Positions 1 to 8,999 of a stretch of 64,000 nucleotides of DNA are shown in pieces. Position 1 is the first letter of the stretch, and every line of letters starts with the position of its first letter. Under the pieces are notes generated by a model. It had not been told where the DNA came from and did no database searches. It saw only the letters and a program-made list of their open reading frames with translations. The DNA is taken from positions 104,325 through 168,324 of the forward strand of contig NZ_JASSVS010000010.1 of assembly GCF_030250645.1 (NCBI RefSeq). The letters run 5' to 3'. The DNA comes from Marinobacter azerbaijanicus (GTDB lineage Bacteria > Pseudomonadota > Gammaproteobacteria > Pseudomonadales > Oleiphilaceae). A program made the translations under genes and the position numbers.

Positions 1-1
1 A

Positions 2-424
2 CAGATGGGCCTGCTGTTCATCGATCTTGACAGTTTCAAGGGTATCAATGATGTACTCGGCCATGACAGCGGTGACAGGATGCTGGTGGATCTGGCCCAT
101 AGGCTGAAGGCGTGCGTGAGGACGTCGGATACGGTCTGCCGTTATGGTGGCGATGAATTCGTGGTGTTGTTGGGTGAAATCGCCCAGCCCGATCATGCTT
201 TTGCCGTTGCCGATAAAATACGCGAAGCCGCTGCCGCTGTTATGGTTATCGATGGACGTGACGTGGCACTTCAGCTCAGTATCGGGGTGAGCGTGTATCC
301 CGACGACGGAGAGACCGTTGATAAGCTTCTGAAAGTAGCGGATACGGCCATGTACCGTGTCAAAAATCTGAATCAGCGGCCCGTCGCGGTACGCCCGGCG
401 TTATTCTTTGGGAATCGACAGTGA
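2..424 (+). CDS. GGDEF-domain diguanylate cyclase, C-terminal part only (cut by window start)
   Basis: Only the last ~140 residues are visible; the reading frame is open at the left edge, so the first ATG at 5 is internal. The visible part is a GGDEF domain, which makes cyclic di-GMP from two GTP. The signature GGDEF is intact at visible residues 48-52. An RxxD motif (RTSD) ends five residues before it, which is the spacing of the allosteric inhibitory site, so product inhibition is likely. The GVSVYPDDG segment and the ADTAMYRVK segment near the end are the usual closing elements of the domain. Whatever sensory domain precedes it lies outside the window. The stop is followed after 5 bases by the convergent Crp/Fnr gene. 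Confidence 0.9.
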   Translation, partial: QMGLLFIDLDSFKGINDVLGHDSGDRMLVDLAHRLKACVRTSDTVCRYGGDEFVVLLGEIAQPDHAFAVADKIREAAAAVMVIDGRDVALQLSIGVSVYPDDGETVDKLLKVADTAMYRVKNLNQRPVAVRPALFFGNRQ

Positions 425-429
425 CCGAC

Positions 430-1152
430 TCAGTAACTGATGTTATGGGATGCCAGGCGGTCGGTTTCCCGTTTGACCACGCCATAGCATTCACAACTCA
501 GAGCTTCCAGCTTTGATCGGTCAGCAACCGTGATGTGGCCGCGATGGTATTCAATGACTCCCAGTTTCTGTAGCTTGCCGGCCGCTTCGGTGACGCCCTC
601 ACGGCGGACGCCCAGCATGTTGGCGATAAGTTCCTGGGTCATTGTCAGCTCATTGCCCGGGAGGCGGTCGAGGGACAGCAGCAACCACCGGCAAAGTTGC
701 TGATCAATTGAATGGTGGCGATTACACACCGCAGTCTGGGACATCTGGGTGATCAGCGCCTGGGTGTATCGCAGTGTGAGCACCCGAATTTCAGGCGTGT
801 TGTTAAACTCTGCCTTGAGATCCGCAGAGGACATCCGGTAAGCGAACCCCCTGCTTTGTACAACCGTTCGGCTGGGGCTGCTGTCTCCACCCATGACAAC
901 GGAGATGCCGGCCATACCCTCGTTTCCCACCACCGAGATTTCGGCGGATGAGCCGTTAATCATGACGTAAAGCAGCGAGATGATGCAGTTGGTCGGGAAA
1001 TACACGAATTCAATGGATTGGCCGGATTCGTGAATCACGTCGCCCAGCTTGAGCTCAACCAGTTTGAGCTGGGGGAAAATCCGTTTTTTGGCGCTGTCTG
1101 GCATGGCCGCCAGTAAACGATTCTGGTCGGGAGAAGTTGCTGTCTCGGTCAT
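430..1152 (-). CDS. Crp/Fnr-family transcriptional regulator
   Basis: A 240-residue protein with an N-terminal cyclic-nucleotide-binding-like beta-barrel (about residues 25-140, with GDVIHESGQ and a VVGNEGMAGI stretch) and a C-terminal winged helix (about 165-225, containing LTMTQELIANMLGVRREGV, typical of the Crp helix-turn-helix). The N-terminal cysteine cluster of Fnr is absent, so it is not a 4Fe-4S oxygen sensor of that type. Proteins of this shape are common in marine proteobacteria as stand-alone regulators whose ligand is unknown. The neighbouring genes on both sides belong to other processes, so no target can be assigned from context. A run of purines (GGGAGGTAGG on the coding strand) just upstream of the ATG serves as ribosome-binding site. 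Confidence 0.85.
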   Translation of the reverse strand: MTETATSPDQNRLLAAMPDSAKKRIFPQLKLVELKLGDVIHESGQSIEFVYFPTNCIISLLYVMINGSSAEISVVGNEGMAGISVVMGGDSSPSRTVVQSRGFAYRMSSADLKAEFNNTPEIRVLTLRYTQALITQMSQTAVCNRHHSIDQQLCRWLLLSLDRLPGNELTMTQELIANMLGVRREGVTEAAGKLQKLGVIEYHRGHITVADRSKLEALSCECYGVVKRETDRLASHNISY

Positions 1153-1356
1153 AGCCTACCTCCCTGGCAGGGCTACTAAAAAAGCACATAATTTGTGCGA
1201 TTAATCGGTTACAGGCTAAAGCCTGACTTCCAATTCAGTAGACAACGCTAACACAGAATAAGCATCCTGGCTGCAACATTGTGAGTAATGTGGGGCAGGT
1301 GCCTCATCGGTTGCCTTGGACTAGACTGTTTGCAAAACAATAGCTGAGGACTATCC

Positions 1357-2934
1357 ATGACAACACGCAGTTTCTGGGGCTGGGGTAACGAAGAGAGCGC
1401 ATTCGACGACCAGCAGATTGGTCAGTTACGCCAGCTGGTGGGTATGCAATTCGGAAATACGGAGCTGACCTGCCAGGCACCGCCGACGCTGGCGGATCTG
1501 GAGTTGCCGCAACCACGTTTGCAGCCGCCGGAATCGCTGTTGTCCATTATGTCCACGGATCGCCGGGACCGGGCCAGCCATACCTACGGCAAATCCTTCC
1601 GGGACATCGTGCGGGGCCTGGGTGGGGATTATCGCTGCGCTCCGGACCTGATTGCCCGCCCTTCGAGCGAGCAGGAACTTGTCGACGTACTGGATTACGC
1701 CAGCCGCAGCGGGGCGGCGGTGATTCCCTACGGCGGCGGCTCCAGCGTGGTGGGTGGAACCGAACCCCGCTACGAAGGCGACTGGGCAGGCACCATTACC
1801 GTCGATATGGAGCGCTTTAATCGCATTATCGAGGTGGACCACCAGTCCCGGGCGGCCCATATCGAGGGTGGCATCTATGGGCCGGCCCTCGAAGATGGCC
1901 TGCGGCCTCATGGTTATACCCTGCGGCATTTCCCCCAGTCTTTCGAGTTCTCAACCCTGGGGGGCTGGATCGCCACCCGCTCCGGCGGCCACTTTGCCAC
2001 GCTCTATACCCACATCGATGACCTGGTGGAGTCCACCCGAGTGGTAACGCCCCGAGGATCCCTGGAAACCCGACGGTTGCCGGGCTCGGGGGCGGGGCCA
2101 TCGCCGGACCGGCTGTTCCTGGGTTCTGAAGGCACACTGGGTTTTGTTACCTCCGCCTGGATGCGGCTTCAGGCCAGGCCAGAGTTCCGGGCTACCCGAA
2201 CGGTTCATTTCAAAGATTTTCTGGAAGGTGCGGAAGCGGTCCGCAGATTGTCCCAGTCCGGGCTCTACCCCACCAATTGCCGACTGATTGATGCTCGGGA
2301 AGCCATGATCAACGGGATCGGAAGAGGTAGTAAGCACTTACTTATTATCGGTTTTGAATCCGCGGATCATCCGGTGGATGCGTGGATGGAAAGGGCAGTG
2401 GACATCGTCGCCGATGCTGGCGGATCGGTTCAGGCCCACCGGGAGCAGAAGCCCGATGAAGGCCAGGCCGGCGACTGGCGCCAGCAGTTTATCCGCGCCC
2501 CCTACATGAGGGATGCGCTGATTCGCCTGGGACTGGTGGCTGAGACTTTCGAAACCGCCATTACCTGGGACAGGTTCGAGGAGTTCCACCGGGGTGTCCT
2601 GGAAACTGTGAACAGGGTCACCCGGGAGATCTGTGGCAAGGCATTCGTTACCTGCCGTTTCACCCATGTATACCCCGACGGCCCGGCGCCCTACTACACC
2701 TTGATTGCCCCGGGTCGGCGTGGCGACCAGGTAAAACAGTGGGACGAGATCAAACTGGCAGTGATGGAAACCCTGATCGACCTGGGCGGCACCATTACCC
2801 ATCACCATGCCGTGGGCCGTGATCACCGGCCGGGTTATGATCGCCAGCGGCCGGAGCTGTTTGCCGAGGTGCTGCGTTCCGCCAAACAGACTCTGGACCC
2901 TGATGGTTTGTTGAACCCGGGGGTGCTGATATAG
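1357..2934 (+). CDS. FAD-binding oxidoreductase, alkyldihydroxyacetonephosphate synthase-like
   Basis: A 525-residue flavoprotein of the VAO/PCMH (FAD_binding_4) family. The PP-loop FAD-binding segment is seen at about residues 105-135 (RPSSEQELVDVLDYA, then IPYGGGSSVVGG), followed by a second FAD contact region near GSEGTLGFVT. The C-terminal cap ends in LDPDGLLNPG, typical of the family. A consecutive histidine run (THHHAVGRDH) near residue 485 matches the active-site histidines of alkyl-DHAP synthase, the enzyme that swaps an acyl for an alkyl chain on DHAP during ether-lipid synthesis. Bacterial homologues are often annotated this way without proof, and a D-lactate or glycolate dehydrogenase-like role is also possible. 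It stands alone, convergent with the next gene after 3 bases. Confidence 0.75.
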   Translation: MTTRSFWGWGNEESAFDDQQIGQLRQLVGMQFGNTELTCQAPPTLADLELPQPRLQPPESLLSIMSTDRRDRASHTYGKSFRDIVRGLGGDYRCAPDLIARPSSEQELVDVLDYASRSGAAVIPYGGGSSVVGGTEPRYEGDWAGTITVDMERFNRIIEVDHQSRAAHIEGGIYGPALEDGLRPHGYTLRHFPQSFEFSTLGGWIATRSGGHFATLYTHIDDLVESTRVVTPRGSLETRRLPGSGAGPSPDRLFLGSEGTLGFVTSAWMRLQARPEFRATRTVHFKDFLEGAEAVRRLSQSGLYPTNCRLIDAREAMINGIGRGSKHLLIIGFESADHPVDAWMERAVDIVADAGGSVQAHREQKPDEGQAGDWRQQFIRAPYMRDALIRLGLVAETFETAITWDRFEEFHRGVLETVNRVTREICGKAFVTCRFTHVYPDGPAPYYTLIAPGRRGDQVKQWDEIKLAVMETLIDLGGTITHHHAVGRDHRPGYDRQRPELFAEVLRSAKQTLDPDGLLNPGVLI

Positions 2935-2937
2935 CCG

Positions 2938-4518
2938 TCAGGCTTCCGGGAAGGCAACCCAGCCTTCAAGCCATGTTGACGTGGCCCGGGGATTGACCGC
3001 GCCGGAATACATGGCTGATTCATCGAAAAATTCACTTTTCGGTGGTCGCTTCGCCGTCATGGATTGCGCCGAGCCCCTGGGACGAAAGTGGGGCGAGGAT
3101 TCACTGTTGACCGATGGCTGCAAGCTGGTTTCGACCTGAATGGTGTTCTGGTGTTCCGGGCTTCGTATCCACAGTTCTTCATTGAACCCGAAATCATCAT
3201 CGTCTGTTTCGTTAACGATCGTCAGGTTGCCAAGGCGGCCATTGTTGGCAAGCAGGTTGTGACTGAAGGTCAGTGCGTTCATGCTCACCAGCGCGGTGAC
3301 TTCATCCCGGGTATCCAGTGCTTCAATGGCAAAGCTGTCTATGATCATGTTGTGGAAATGTCCGCCGGAGCCTTCGCGCAAGCGTATTGCCCGGTGCTCT
3401 TTCGCGGAGCGGCCATTGCCGTAGAGAGTAACGTTATAGAACGTGGGTTCGGACCTGGGCACCGCGGTATGGCTGGACCCATTGTTGTCGCCTTCAAAGG
3501 CGTTGTCGCCCACATCGCGGTGCTGTTGGATTATGGCGAACTGAACCCGGCCCCGCCAGCCCCAGTCCCAGTCGATACTGTCATCTGCGGCACCGGTCAC
3601 CAGTATGTTCTTCAGGTCAACAGTACCGCCGAACATCTCAATGCCGTCATCCAGCGCCCGATGTACCTGGACGTGCTGAATAATGGTGTTGGATCCGCAA
3701 CCGCCCAGAGTAAGCCCATTCAGTTCGTTGTTCTGATAGACCTCAAACCCGGCAAACTCAATGCGGGTGTATTGCATCACACCACAACTGTGGTGTTCGT
3801 CATTGCCACCGAATTGTCCGCGGGGGTCGCTTTCGGGGACACCTTCAATGGCGGCGTCTGGCTGGTTAACCGGGGCATTTCCCAGAAGGACCACCCCGCC
3901 CCAGTCGCCACGGGCTCGCTGCCCGGGTTCCTTGCTGCTTGTGAACACCACGGGCTGGTTTCTGCTGCCGCGGGCAAACAGTTTGGCGCTGGGCGTTACG
4001 ATCAGTGCAGACCCGGATTCGCCTTCAACGGTTACGCCGGGCTCGATGGTCAACTGCGCATTTTCGACAAAAATCGTGTCTTCGAGCACATAACGACGCC
4101 CCGCCTCCCAGACTGTATCCGAGGTAATATCGGTGCTGATACGCACATTGCGGTTCTCGAAAGCAGTAAAGCCGGCAACGGTTGCAACGGTAACGCCGAT
4201 CACGGGAATCAGCACCAGTGCATTGCGCCAGAACCACCCACGGCTTTTGGCTGGCTTTTCAGCATCCACAGGAAGGGTCTGGACCGACGCCTTTGCCATT
4301 AAAGGCAAACCGTCATCGTTGGCCATGATCTCGCGGGCCAAAGCCTGGAGCTCTGGCGAGCCATTGGCTTCAACGCGCCGGAGCACATCCTTGCGGTAAC
4401 CCGGCTCCCTGAGAAGGACGTTGAGGTGGACGAAATCCACGCCAGGACATTGGCCTTTATCGATACGGCGTTTCAGACGCCAGAGCTTTTCTACCAGTAG
4501 GGATGATTGGTCGGACAT
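2938..4518 (-). CDS. Membrane-anchored right-handed beta-helix protein of unknown function
   Basis: I chose the ATG at 4518, not the longer open frame to 4638, because GGAG lies about 9 bases upstream on the coding strand and the extra 40 residues look like translated non-coding DNA. The 526-residue protein starts with a charged cytoplasmic segment of about 90 residues (MSDQSSLLVEKLWRLKRRID). One hydrophobic helix follows (ALVLIPVIGVTVATVAG, about residues 103-120). The large exported part has repeated short strands and Asn/Gly turns (ENAQLTIEPGVTVEG, GLTLGGCGSNTIIQHVQVHRA), the pattern of a parallel beta-helix. Related domains are found in surface-exposed or periplasmic proteins that bind polysaccharide. 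Two cysteines are visible in the helix region. No catalytic motif is recognised, so function is unknown. Confidence 0.7.
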   Translation of the reverse strand: MSDQSSLLVEKLWRLKRRIDKGQCPGVDFVHLNVLLREPGYRKDVLRRVEANGSPELQALAREIMANDDGLPLMAKASVQTLPVDAEKPAKSRGWFWRNALVLIPVIGVTVATVAGFTAFENRNVRISTDITSDTVWEAGRRYVLEDTIFVENAQLTIEPGVTVEGESGSALIVTPSAKLFARGSRNQPVVFTSSKEPGQRARGDWGGVVLLGNAPVNQPDAAIEGVPESDPRGQFGGNDEHHSCGVMQYTRIEFAGFEVYQNNELNGLTLGGCGSNTIIQHVQVHRALDDGIEMFGGTVDLKNILVTGAADDSIDWDWGWRGRVQFAIIQQHRDVGDNAFEGDNNGSSHTAVPRSEPTFYNVTLYGNGRSAKEHRAIRLREGSGGHFHNMIIDSFAIEALDTRDEVTALVSMNALTFSHNLLANNGRLGNLTIVNETDDDDFGFNEELWIRSPEHQNTIQVETSLQPSVNSESSPHFRPRGSAQSMTAKRPPKSEFFDESAMYSGAVNPRATSTWLEGWVAFPEA

Positions 4519-4734
4519 TACTGCTGCTCCGTTGGAATGAGAGCATCTTTCTACATGATCAATGTGAAAACTTGATGGCAGTGGCTGGAAATAAAACCAG
4601 ACAAGCATGGACGGCGTCATTGGGTTGCCGGGCTCCACGGTTGCAAAACATCAAGTCTAGGCGACAGTTTTGATCTGGGAGAGAATGGAGGTAAAGTCGC
4701 CTTGATGACATAAGCGACATGCAACCTAAAGCAG

Positions 4735-5673
4735 GTGGACCAGCCGTTGAAAATCACTCCTTTACCTCCGCTTAACAGTCTGGTCGCTTTTGAGGCAGCT
4801 GCGCGCCATTTGAGTTTTACGTTGGCAGCTGAGGAATTGAACGTGACCCAGGGAGCCATTAGCCGCCAGGTCCGTGGCCTGGAGGATTACTTGGGCAAGC
4901 CTTTGTTTACCCGGGCCACCCGTAAGGTTAATTTGACCATGGCGGGATTACAGTACGCTCAGGCAATCCGTAGTTCTCTGGCAGATATCGCATCGGTGAC
5001 GAGCGATATACGTTCGTGGCGAAGCATGCAGCAGGTGACGGTGGCAACGTCGAGTGCCATGGCATCGTTATGGTTACTGCCGAAGATCGCCAGATTTCAG
5101 CAGGAACACGAAAATGTTGATTTGCGCATTGTGGCTCTTGAACAAATTCGCGATCTTGGTCGCGTGGAAGCAGACATCGCACTTTTCTATTGCCGCACGC
5201 CGCCCGCCGCCATGCATGCCACAACCCTGTTTCATGAAGAGGTATTCCCCGTTTGTAGCCCGGACTATCTGGATCGATATGGTCCCTTTGAAAACCCGGA
5301 AGACTTCGCTGGCTGCACTCTTCTGTCGCTGGAGGACGCGGACGCGGATTGGGTTAGTTGGAAGAACTGGTTTCGGCTGGTGGGCTGGGAAGTAGGGCCG
5401 CCGAGACGGCGACTGAACATTAACAGCTACTCAATGCTGGTTCAGGCTGCAATTATGGGACAGGGCATGGCGCTTGGTTGGGGGCAGTTGGTTGATGACT
5501 ACCTGGCGAGCGGACAACTTGTTCGTCCAACCTCCACAGTACTTCGAACCGAAGCCCGGTTTTGTCTGCTGGACAAGGGCGAAGCTCCCTCGCGACATGC
5601 CAGTGTTCGCGCTTTCCGGGAGTGGCTTCTTGAAACAGTACCCCGGGAGGTAGGAGATCTCGGACTGACGTGA
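4735..5673 (+). CDS. LysR-family transcriptional regulator, GcvA-like
   Basis: A 312-residue LysR-type protein. The N-terminal helix-turn-helix is clear at about residues 10-70 (FEAAARHLSFTLAAEELNVTQ and GLEDYLGKPLF), and the rest is the two-lobed effector-binding domain. The PLPPLNSLVAFEAAARH opening is typical of the GcvA branch. The listed start is a GTG at 4735; a TTG at 4747 in the same frame is preceded by AGGTGG at about 8 bases and is a fair alternative. The gene is convergent with the BCCT transporter gene, and the oxygenase operon lies beyond that, so it is the obvious candidate regulator of the catabolic cluster. A candidate operator for it is listed at 7608-7631. The link is inferred from position only. 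Confidence 0.85.
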   Translation: MDQPLKITPLPPLNSLVAFEAAARHLSFTLAAEELNVTQGAISRQVRGLEDYLGKPLFTRATRKVNLTMAGLQYAQAIRSSLADIASVTSDIRSWRSMQQVTVATSSAMASLWLLPKIARFQQEHENVDLRIVALEQIRDLGRVEADIALFYCRTPPAAMHATTLFHEEVFPVCSPDYLDRYGPFENPEDFAGCTLLSLEDADADWVSWKNWFRLVGWEVGPPRRRLNINSYSMLVQAAIMGQGMALGWGQLVDDYLASGQLVRPTSTVLRTEARFCLLDKGEAPSRHASVRAFREWLLETVPREVGDLGLT

Positions 5674-5702
5674 CCCCATGGTATGGGGTGCTCTGGTATT
5701 CA

Positions 5703-5734
5703 AATGCGGCGAGTTCTCTGAAACTCGCCGCATT
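5703..5734. terminator. Strong hairpin between convergent genes, likely bidirectional terminator
   Basis: A perfect 13-bp inverted repeat (5703-5715 and 5722-5734, GC-rich core GCGGCGAG/CTCGCCGC) with a 6-base loop sits between the end of the LysR gene and the end of the BCCT gene. A/T pairs flank the stem but there is no long T run, so termination is inferred from position and stem strength. Confidence 0.6.
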
Positions 5735-5797
5735 CAACGCTTTACTGAGGTGGGCAGTTGCTTGAGCAATTCAGCATCTAATGTCAGATGTTAAATG

Positions 5798-7444
5798 CTA
5801 GGCAGATTCTGAAACCGCGCTGTCGAAGTCCAGATGCACATCACTTGGTCGTGCGTGCACTGGGAGCATGGCTGCCGCAATGGGCTCCCGTCGCAAGGTT
5901 CGGTAAAGACTGATCGTCATCAGCAGGATAAAGAAGGCAATGGGCAGGCCTGCAATAATGGAGGCCGTCTGAATGGTCTTAAGTCCACCTGCATAGAGCA
6001 GGGCGCCTGCGATACAGGCTATTACGACGCCCCAGAGTACTCGTATACCTTGGGGTGGCTCCGTGTTTCCTCCGCTGTCCAGTATGCAGAGTACAAGCGT
6101 GCCGGAGTCTGCCGAGGTTATGAAATAGGTTGCCAGCAAGAGGATGGCAAGAATCGAAAGCACGCTTCCCAGCCCGCCCGGGTCCATGCCTTCAAACATA
6201 GCGAACAAAGCTGAGGTGGTATCCGCCTGAGTGGCCTGGAGTATGGGGCCACCGGTAAAGGGTGTGTCAGCAACGCTGGTATCTGCCGCGACGGCATTGT
6301 CATACGCGGTTCGAGCCTGCATTTCCTGGTACAGGGCGCTACCACCGAACACAGACATCCAGACGCACGTCACCAGAGTTGGAACAATCAGTGCCCCACC
6401 AATCATTTCCCGAATCGTACGGCCACGTGATATGCGTGCGATGAACATTCCGACGAAAGGTGCCCAGGTCATCCACCACGGCCAGTAAAATGCAGTCCAG
6501 TAGTTCTGCCACCCGCTGTCCGCGGTGGTATCGCTCCACAGGCTCATGCTGATGAGATTGTTGGCGTAATCGCCAGTGCTTTGCAGCAAGGTGTTGAGTA
6601 TGTAGCGGGTTGGTCCGATGGCCAGAATAACCACCACAATAACCACCGACAACACCATATTCCACTCAGAGAGCAGACGTATGCCGCGACCCACGCCTGA
6701 CAAGGCCGACGCTACCGCCAACAGCATGATCAAGGCGATCATCCCGAGTTGTATGGTGATGTCGATGGGAAGTCCGAATACATGGTTAAGACCGCTGTTC
6801 ATTTGAATGACGCCCAGTCCCAATGATTGGGACACTCCAAATGCCGTAATCCCCACTGTGAGAATATCCACGGTGTGGCCGATAGGGCCATAAATCCGAT
6901 TGCCGATGAAGGGATAGAGTATGGATCGCAGGGTGAGCGGGAGGCCTTTACGATAGGCGAAGTACGCCAATGACAATGCAACAATAATAAAGGTTGCCCA
7001 GGGATGAAGGCCCCAATGGAAGAACGTCAGCCGCATGGCCGTTGTCGCGGATTCAGCGGTCAGATCGGCCGAGAAGGGATTGGCCGCGTAATGGTACATT
7101 GGTTCGGCGACTGACCAGAAGATCAGTCCAATACCCATGCCCCCTGAAAACAGCATACTTACCCAGGCAATGTAGCTGAATTCGGGTTTTTCATCGTCTT
7201 TGCCAAGCCGGATGTGACCAAACCGGCTCACCATGAGGTAGAGAAGAAATCCGAGCACGCCTGTCACCAGTGCCAGATAAAACCACTTGAAATTATTCAG
7301 GACACTGGTGGAAATCTCCTGAAAGACTACTCCGGCCTGTTCTGCCATCACTGCGCAGAAAATGACGAATCCAATCACCAGAATCTTCGAGGCAATGGTC
7401 ACGGTTGGGTCGAGGCCCTTAAGCAGGCCGTTGTCTGAGCGCAT
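5798..7444 (-). CDS. BCCT-family transporter (betaine/carnitine/choline type)
   Basis: A 548-residue inner-membrane secondary transporter with about 12 hydrophobic segments. The family signature is present in the second half (WWMTWAPFVGMFIARISRGRT), and the tryptophan-rich segment typical of trimethylammonium binding lies just before it. BCCT proteins import quaternary ammonium compounds such as glycine betaine, choline, carnitine or DMSP by Na+ or H+ symport or exchange. The long cytoplasmic C-terminal tail used for osmosensing in BetP-type carriers is short here, which fits a catabolic uptake role better than an osmotic one. It is divergent from the oxygenase operon across a 342-bp region, so the two are probably co-regulated. 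The exact substrate cannot be read from the sequence. Confidence 0.9.
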   Translation of the reverse strand: MRSDNGLLKGLDPTVTIASKILVIGFVIFCAVMAEQAGVVFQEISTSVLNNFKWFYLALVTGVLGFLLYLMVSRFGHIRLGKDDEKPEFSYIAWVSMLFSGGMGIGLIFWSVAEPMYHYAANPFSADLTAESATTAMRLTFFHWGLHPWATFIIVALSLAYFAYRKGLPLTLRSILYPFIGNRIYGPIGHTVDILTVGITAFGVSQSLGLGVIQMNSGLNHVFGLPIDITIQLGMIALIMLLAVASALSGVGRGIRLLSEWNMVLSVVIVVVILAIGPTRYILNTLLQSTGDYANNLISMSLWSDTTADSGWQNYWTAFYWPWWMTWAPFVGMFIARISRGRTIREMIGGALIVPTLVTCVWMSVFGGSALYQEMQARTAYDNAVAADTSVADTPFTGGPILQATQADTTSALFAMFEGMDPGGLGSVLSILAILLLATYFITSADSGTLVLCILDSGGNTEPPQGIRVLWGVVIACIAGALLYAGGLKTIQTASIIAGLPIAFFILLMTISLYRTLRREPIAAAMLPVHARPSDVHLDFDSAVSESA

Positions 7445-7786
7445 AGGTTTGTTCCTGAGACTGTTGTTTTTGTGCTTGTTTCAATTTGGGCAAACTACCT
7501 ATTTTTGCGTGGCAAGAATGACGCCTTGACGAAACTCAAGCAACGTCTTTTTTTTCATAAATACATGAGGTTTAGTAATCTATATTTATGCTTAGCATCC
7601 TCATCACATTTGATATAGGGCGTTATCAAATTCTCATGCATGACTAAATATCATATGTTGATGCCGAAACATCGATTGTCTGAAAGCTGCCTCTGCACAC
7701 AGAATCCTTCCAATCCAGGCCGTTTTTCGTTCAAGGCCGAGGAAAACAAAAAAGCATCAATCAGCCAGTTTCACAGAGAGGCCATC
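7445..7786. other. Divergent intergenic/promoter region, BCCT gene and oxygenase operon
   Basis: 342 bp without a convincing gene. It is much more AT-rich than its surroundings (TTTTTTTTCATAAATAC around 7550) and must hold the promoters of both divergent transcripts. It contains the inverted repeat at 7608-7631. An open frame runs from 7640 into the oxygenase gene, but its first 49 codons look like leader DNA. Confidence 0.5.
7608..7631. promoter_or_regulatory. Inverted repeat, candidate LysR-type operator
   Basis: ATTTGATA (7608-7615) and TATCAAAT (7624-7631) form a perfect 8-bp inverted repeat around an 8-bp spacer. It lies about 155 bp upstream of the oxygenase start and about 165 bp upstream of the transporter start. 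LysR-type proteins commonly bind interrupted AT-rich dyads between divergent promoters. Assignment to the LysR gene at 4735 is inference. Confidence 0.5.
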
Positions 7787-8971
7787 ATGACAAATCCGAA
7801 CCTGATCCCTACCCAACAAATCGATCGTGTGCTTGCGCCTATCGCCGATGCCAGTGGCATGCCCAACTCAGCGTACGTTAGCGACGAATTTTTCAATCTC
7901 GAGCGTGACACGCTCATGGCAGGTACCTGGGTGTGTGTTGGGTTTGCCAGTGATCTGGTCAAGGATGGCTACGTTAAGCCGGTAGATTTCATGGGGCTGC
8001 CATTGCTACTTATGCGAAACAAAATCGGCGAAACCCAGGTTTTTCACAATGTGTGCAGTCACCGGGGGATGCAACTGGTAGCGGAGGAAGGCGAAGTCCA
8101 GGGGGTTATTCGCTGCCCCTATCATTCATGGACGTACGACCTTGACGGCAAGCTGAAAGGTACACCGCACATTGGCGGTGTCGGTCAGCACAAAGTTGAA
8201 GGCTTCCAATGCGAAAAGCACGGACTCAAGCCACTTCGCAGTGCGGTTTGGATGGACATGATTTTCGTCAATGCAGACGGTCAGGCCGAGCCGTTTTCCG
8301 ATCACGTGGCGCCGCTGGAAAACCGCTGGCGTGACTTTATCGGTGCCGATGGCTTTGATCTTTTACGGCGGGTAAACATGGGCGGCAGTCTGGAAATCAG
8401 CGTCGACTGTAACTGGAAGCTTGCAGTGGAAAACTATTGCGAGAGCTATCACCTGCCGTGGGTTCATCCCAGTCTGAACAGCTATTCGCGCCTGGAAGAC
8501 CATTACAATATCCAGGCCGGCGAACATTGCTCTGGTCAGGGTAGTCTGGCGTACCGCCTGTCCAATGTGGCCGGCACGCGCCTGCCAAAGTTCCCTTCAT
8601 GGCCCCAGGACAAGCTGGAGCATGCGGAATACATCTCCTTTTTCCCCAATGTTCTGCTCGGGATCCAAGCTGACCACGCCTTCGCCATGATGTTGGAGCC
8701 GGTCTCTGCGGGGAAAACCACCGAACATTTGCGCGTTTATTACGTGGGTGACGAAGCGGCCGAGGACGCTTACGGCGCCTGCCGAACCTCCACTCTGGAA
8801 TCCTGGCGAGTCGTGTTTGGTGAGGATATCGGCGTGGTTGAAGGCATGCAGCGTGGTCGCCGGTCACCGGGATTCCAGGGGGGGGTCTTCTCTCCGGTAC
8901 TGGACCACCCGACTCACTTTTTCCACCAGTGGGTAGCTCGGCGTGTTCGCCGCGATGAGCCGACTGCATGA
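7787..8971 (+). CDS. Rieske [2Fe-2S] non-heme iron oxygenase, alpha subunit (quaternary-amine type)
   Basis: The ATG at 7787 is chosen because AGAGAGG precedes it and the family's conserved region begins soon after; this gives 394 residues, normal for the family. The Rieske cluster ligands are C90-x-H92 and C110-x2-H113 (CSHRG and CPYHSW). The mononuclear iron site is in the C-terminal half, with His222 and His227 in the ENYCESYHLPWVH segment. It resembles the glycine betaine monooxygenase (GbcA) and carnitine monooxygenase (CntA) branch, which remove a methyl group or cleave a C-N bond of quaternary amines using O2. It heads an operon with aldehyde dehydrogenase, a rubredoxin/reductase fusion that could donate electrons, an amine oxidase and a cupin. 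The substrate is not determined; glycine betaine, carnitine, stachydrine-like betaines and homarine are candidates. Confidence 0.85.
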   Translation: MTNPNLIPTQQIDRVLAPIADASGMPNSAYVSDEFFNLERDTLMAGTWVCVGFASDLVKDGYVKPVDFMGLPLLLMRNKIGETQVFHNVCSHRGMQLVAEEGEVQGVIRCPYHSWTYDLDGKLKGTPHIGGVGQHKVEGFQCEKHGLKPLRSAVWMDMIFVNADGQAEPFSDHVAPLENRWRDFIGADGFDLLRRVNMGGSLEISVDCNWKLAVENYCESYHLPWVHPSLNSYSRLEDHYNIQAGEHCSGQGSLAYRLSNVAGTRLPKFPSWPQDKLEHAEYISFFPNVLLGIQADHAFAMMLEPVSAGKTTEHLRVYYVGDEAAEDAYGACRTSTLESWRVVFGEDIGVVEGMQRGRRSPGFQGGVFSPVLDHPTHFFHQWVARRVRRDEPTA

Positions 8972-8999
8972 AATACAGACAGCAACCTGGGAGTGCTCC

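Noticed and set aside
3064..4302. 412-codon plus-strand open frame
   Set aside because: Lies wholly antisense to the beta-helix protein; composition is low in typical protein motifs and has no ribosome-binding site.
7640..7786. N-terminal extension of the Rieske oxygenase
   Set aside because: The longer frame adds 49 residues with no family match; the ATG at 7787 has a better ribosome-binding site and gives normal length.
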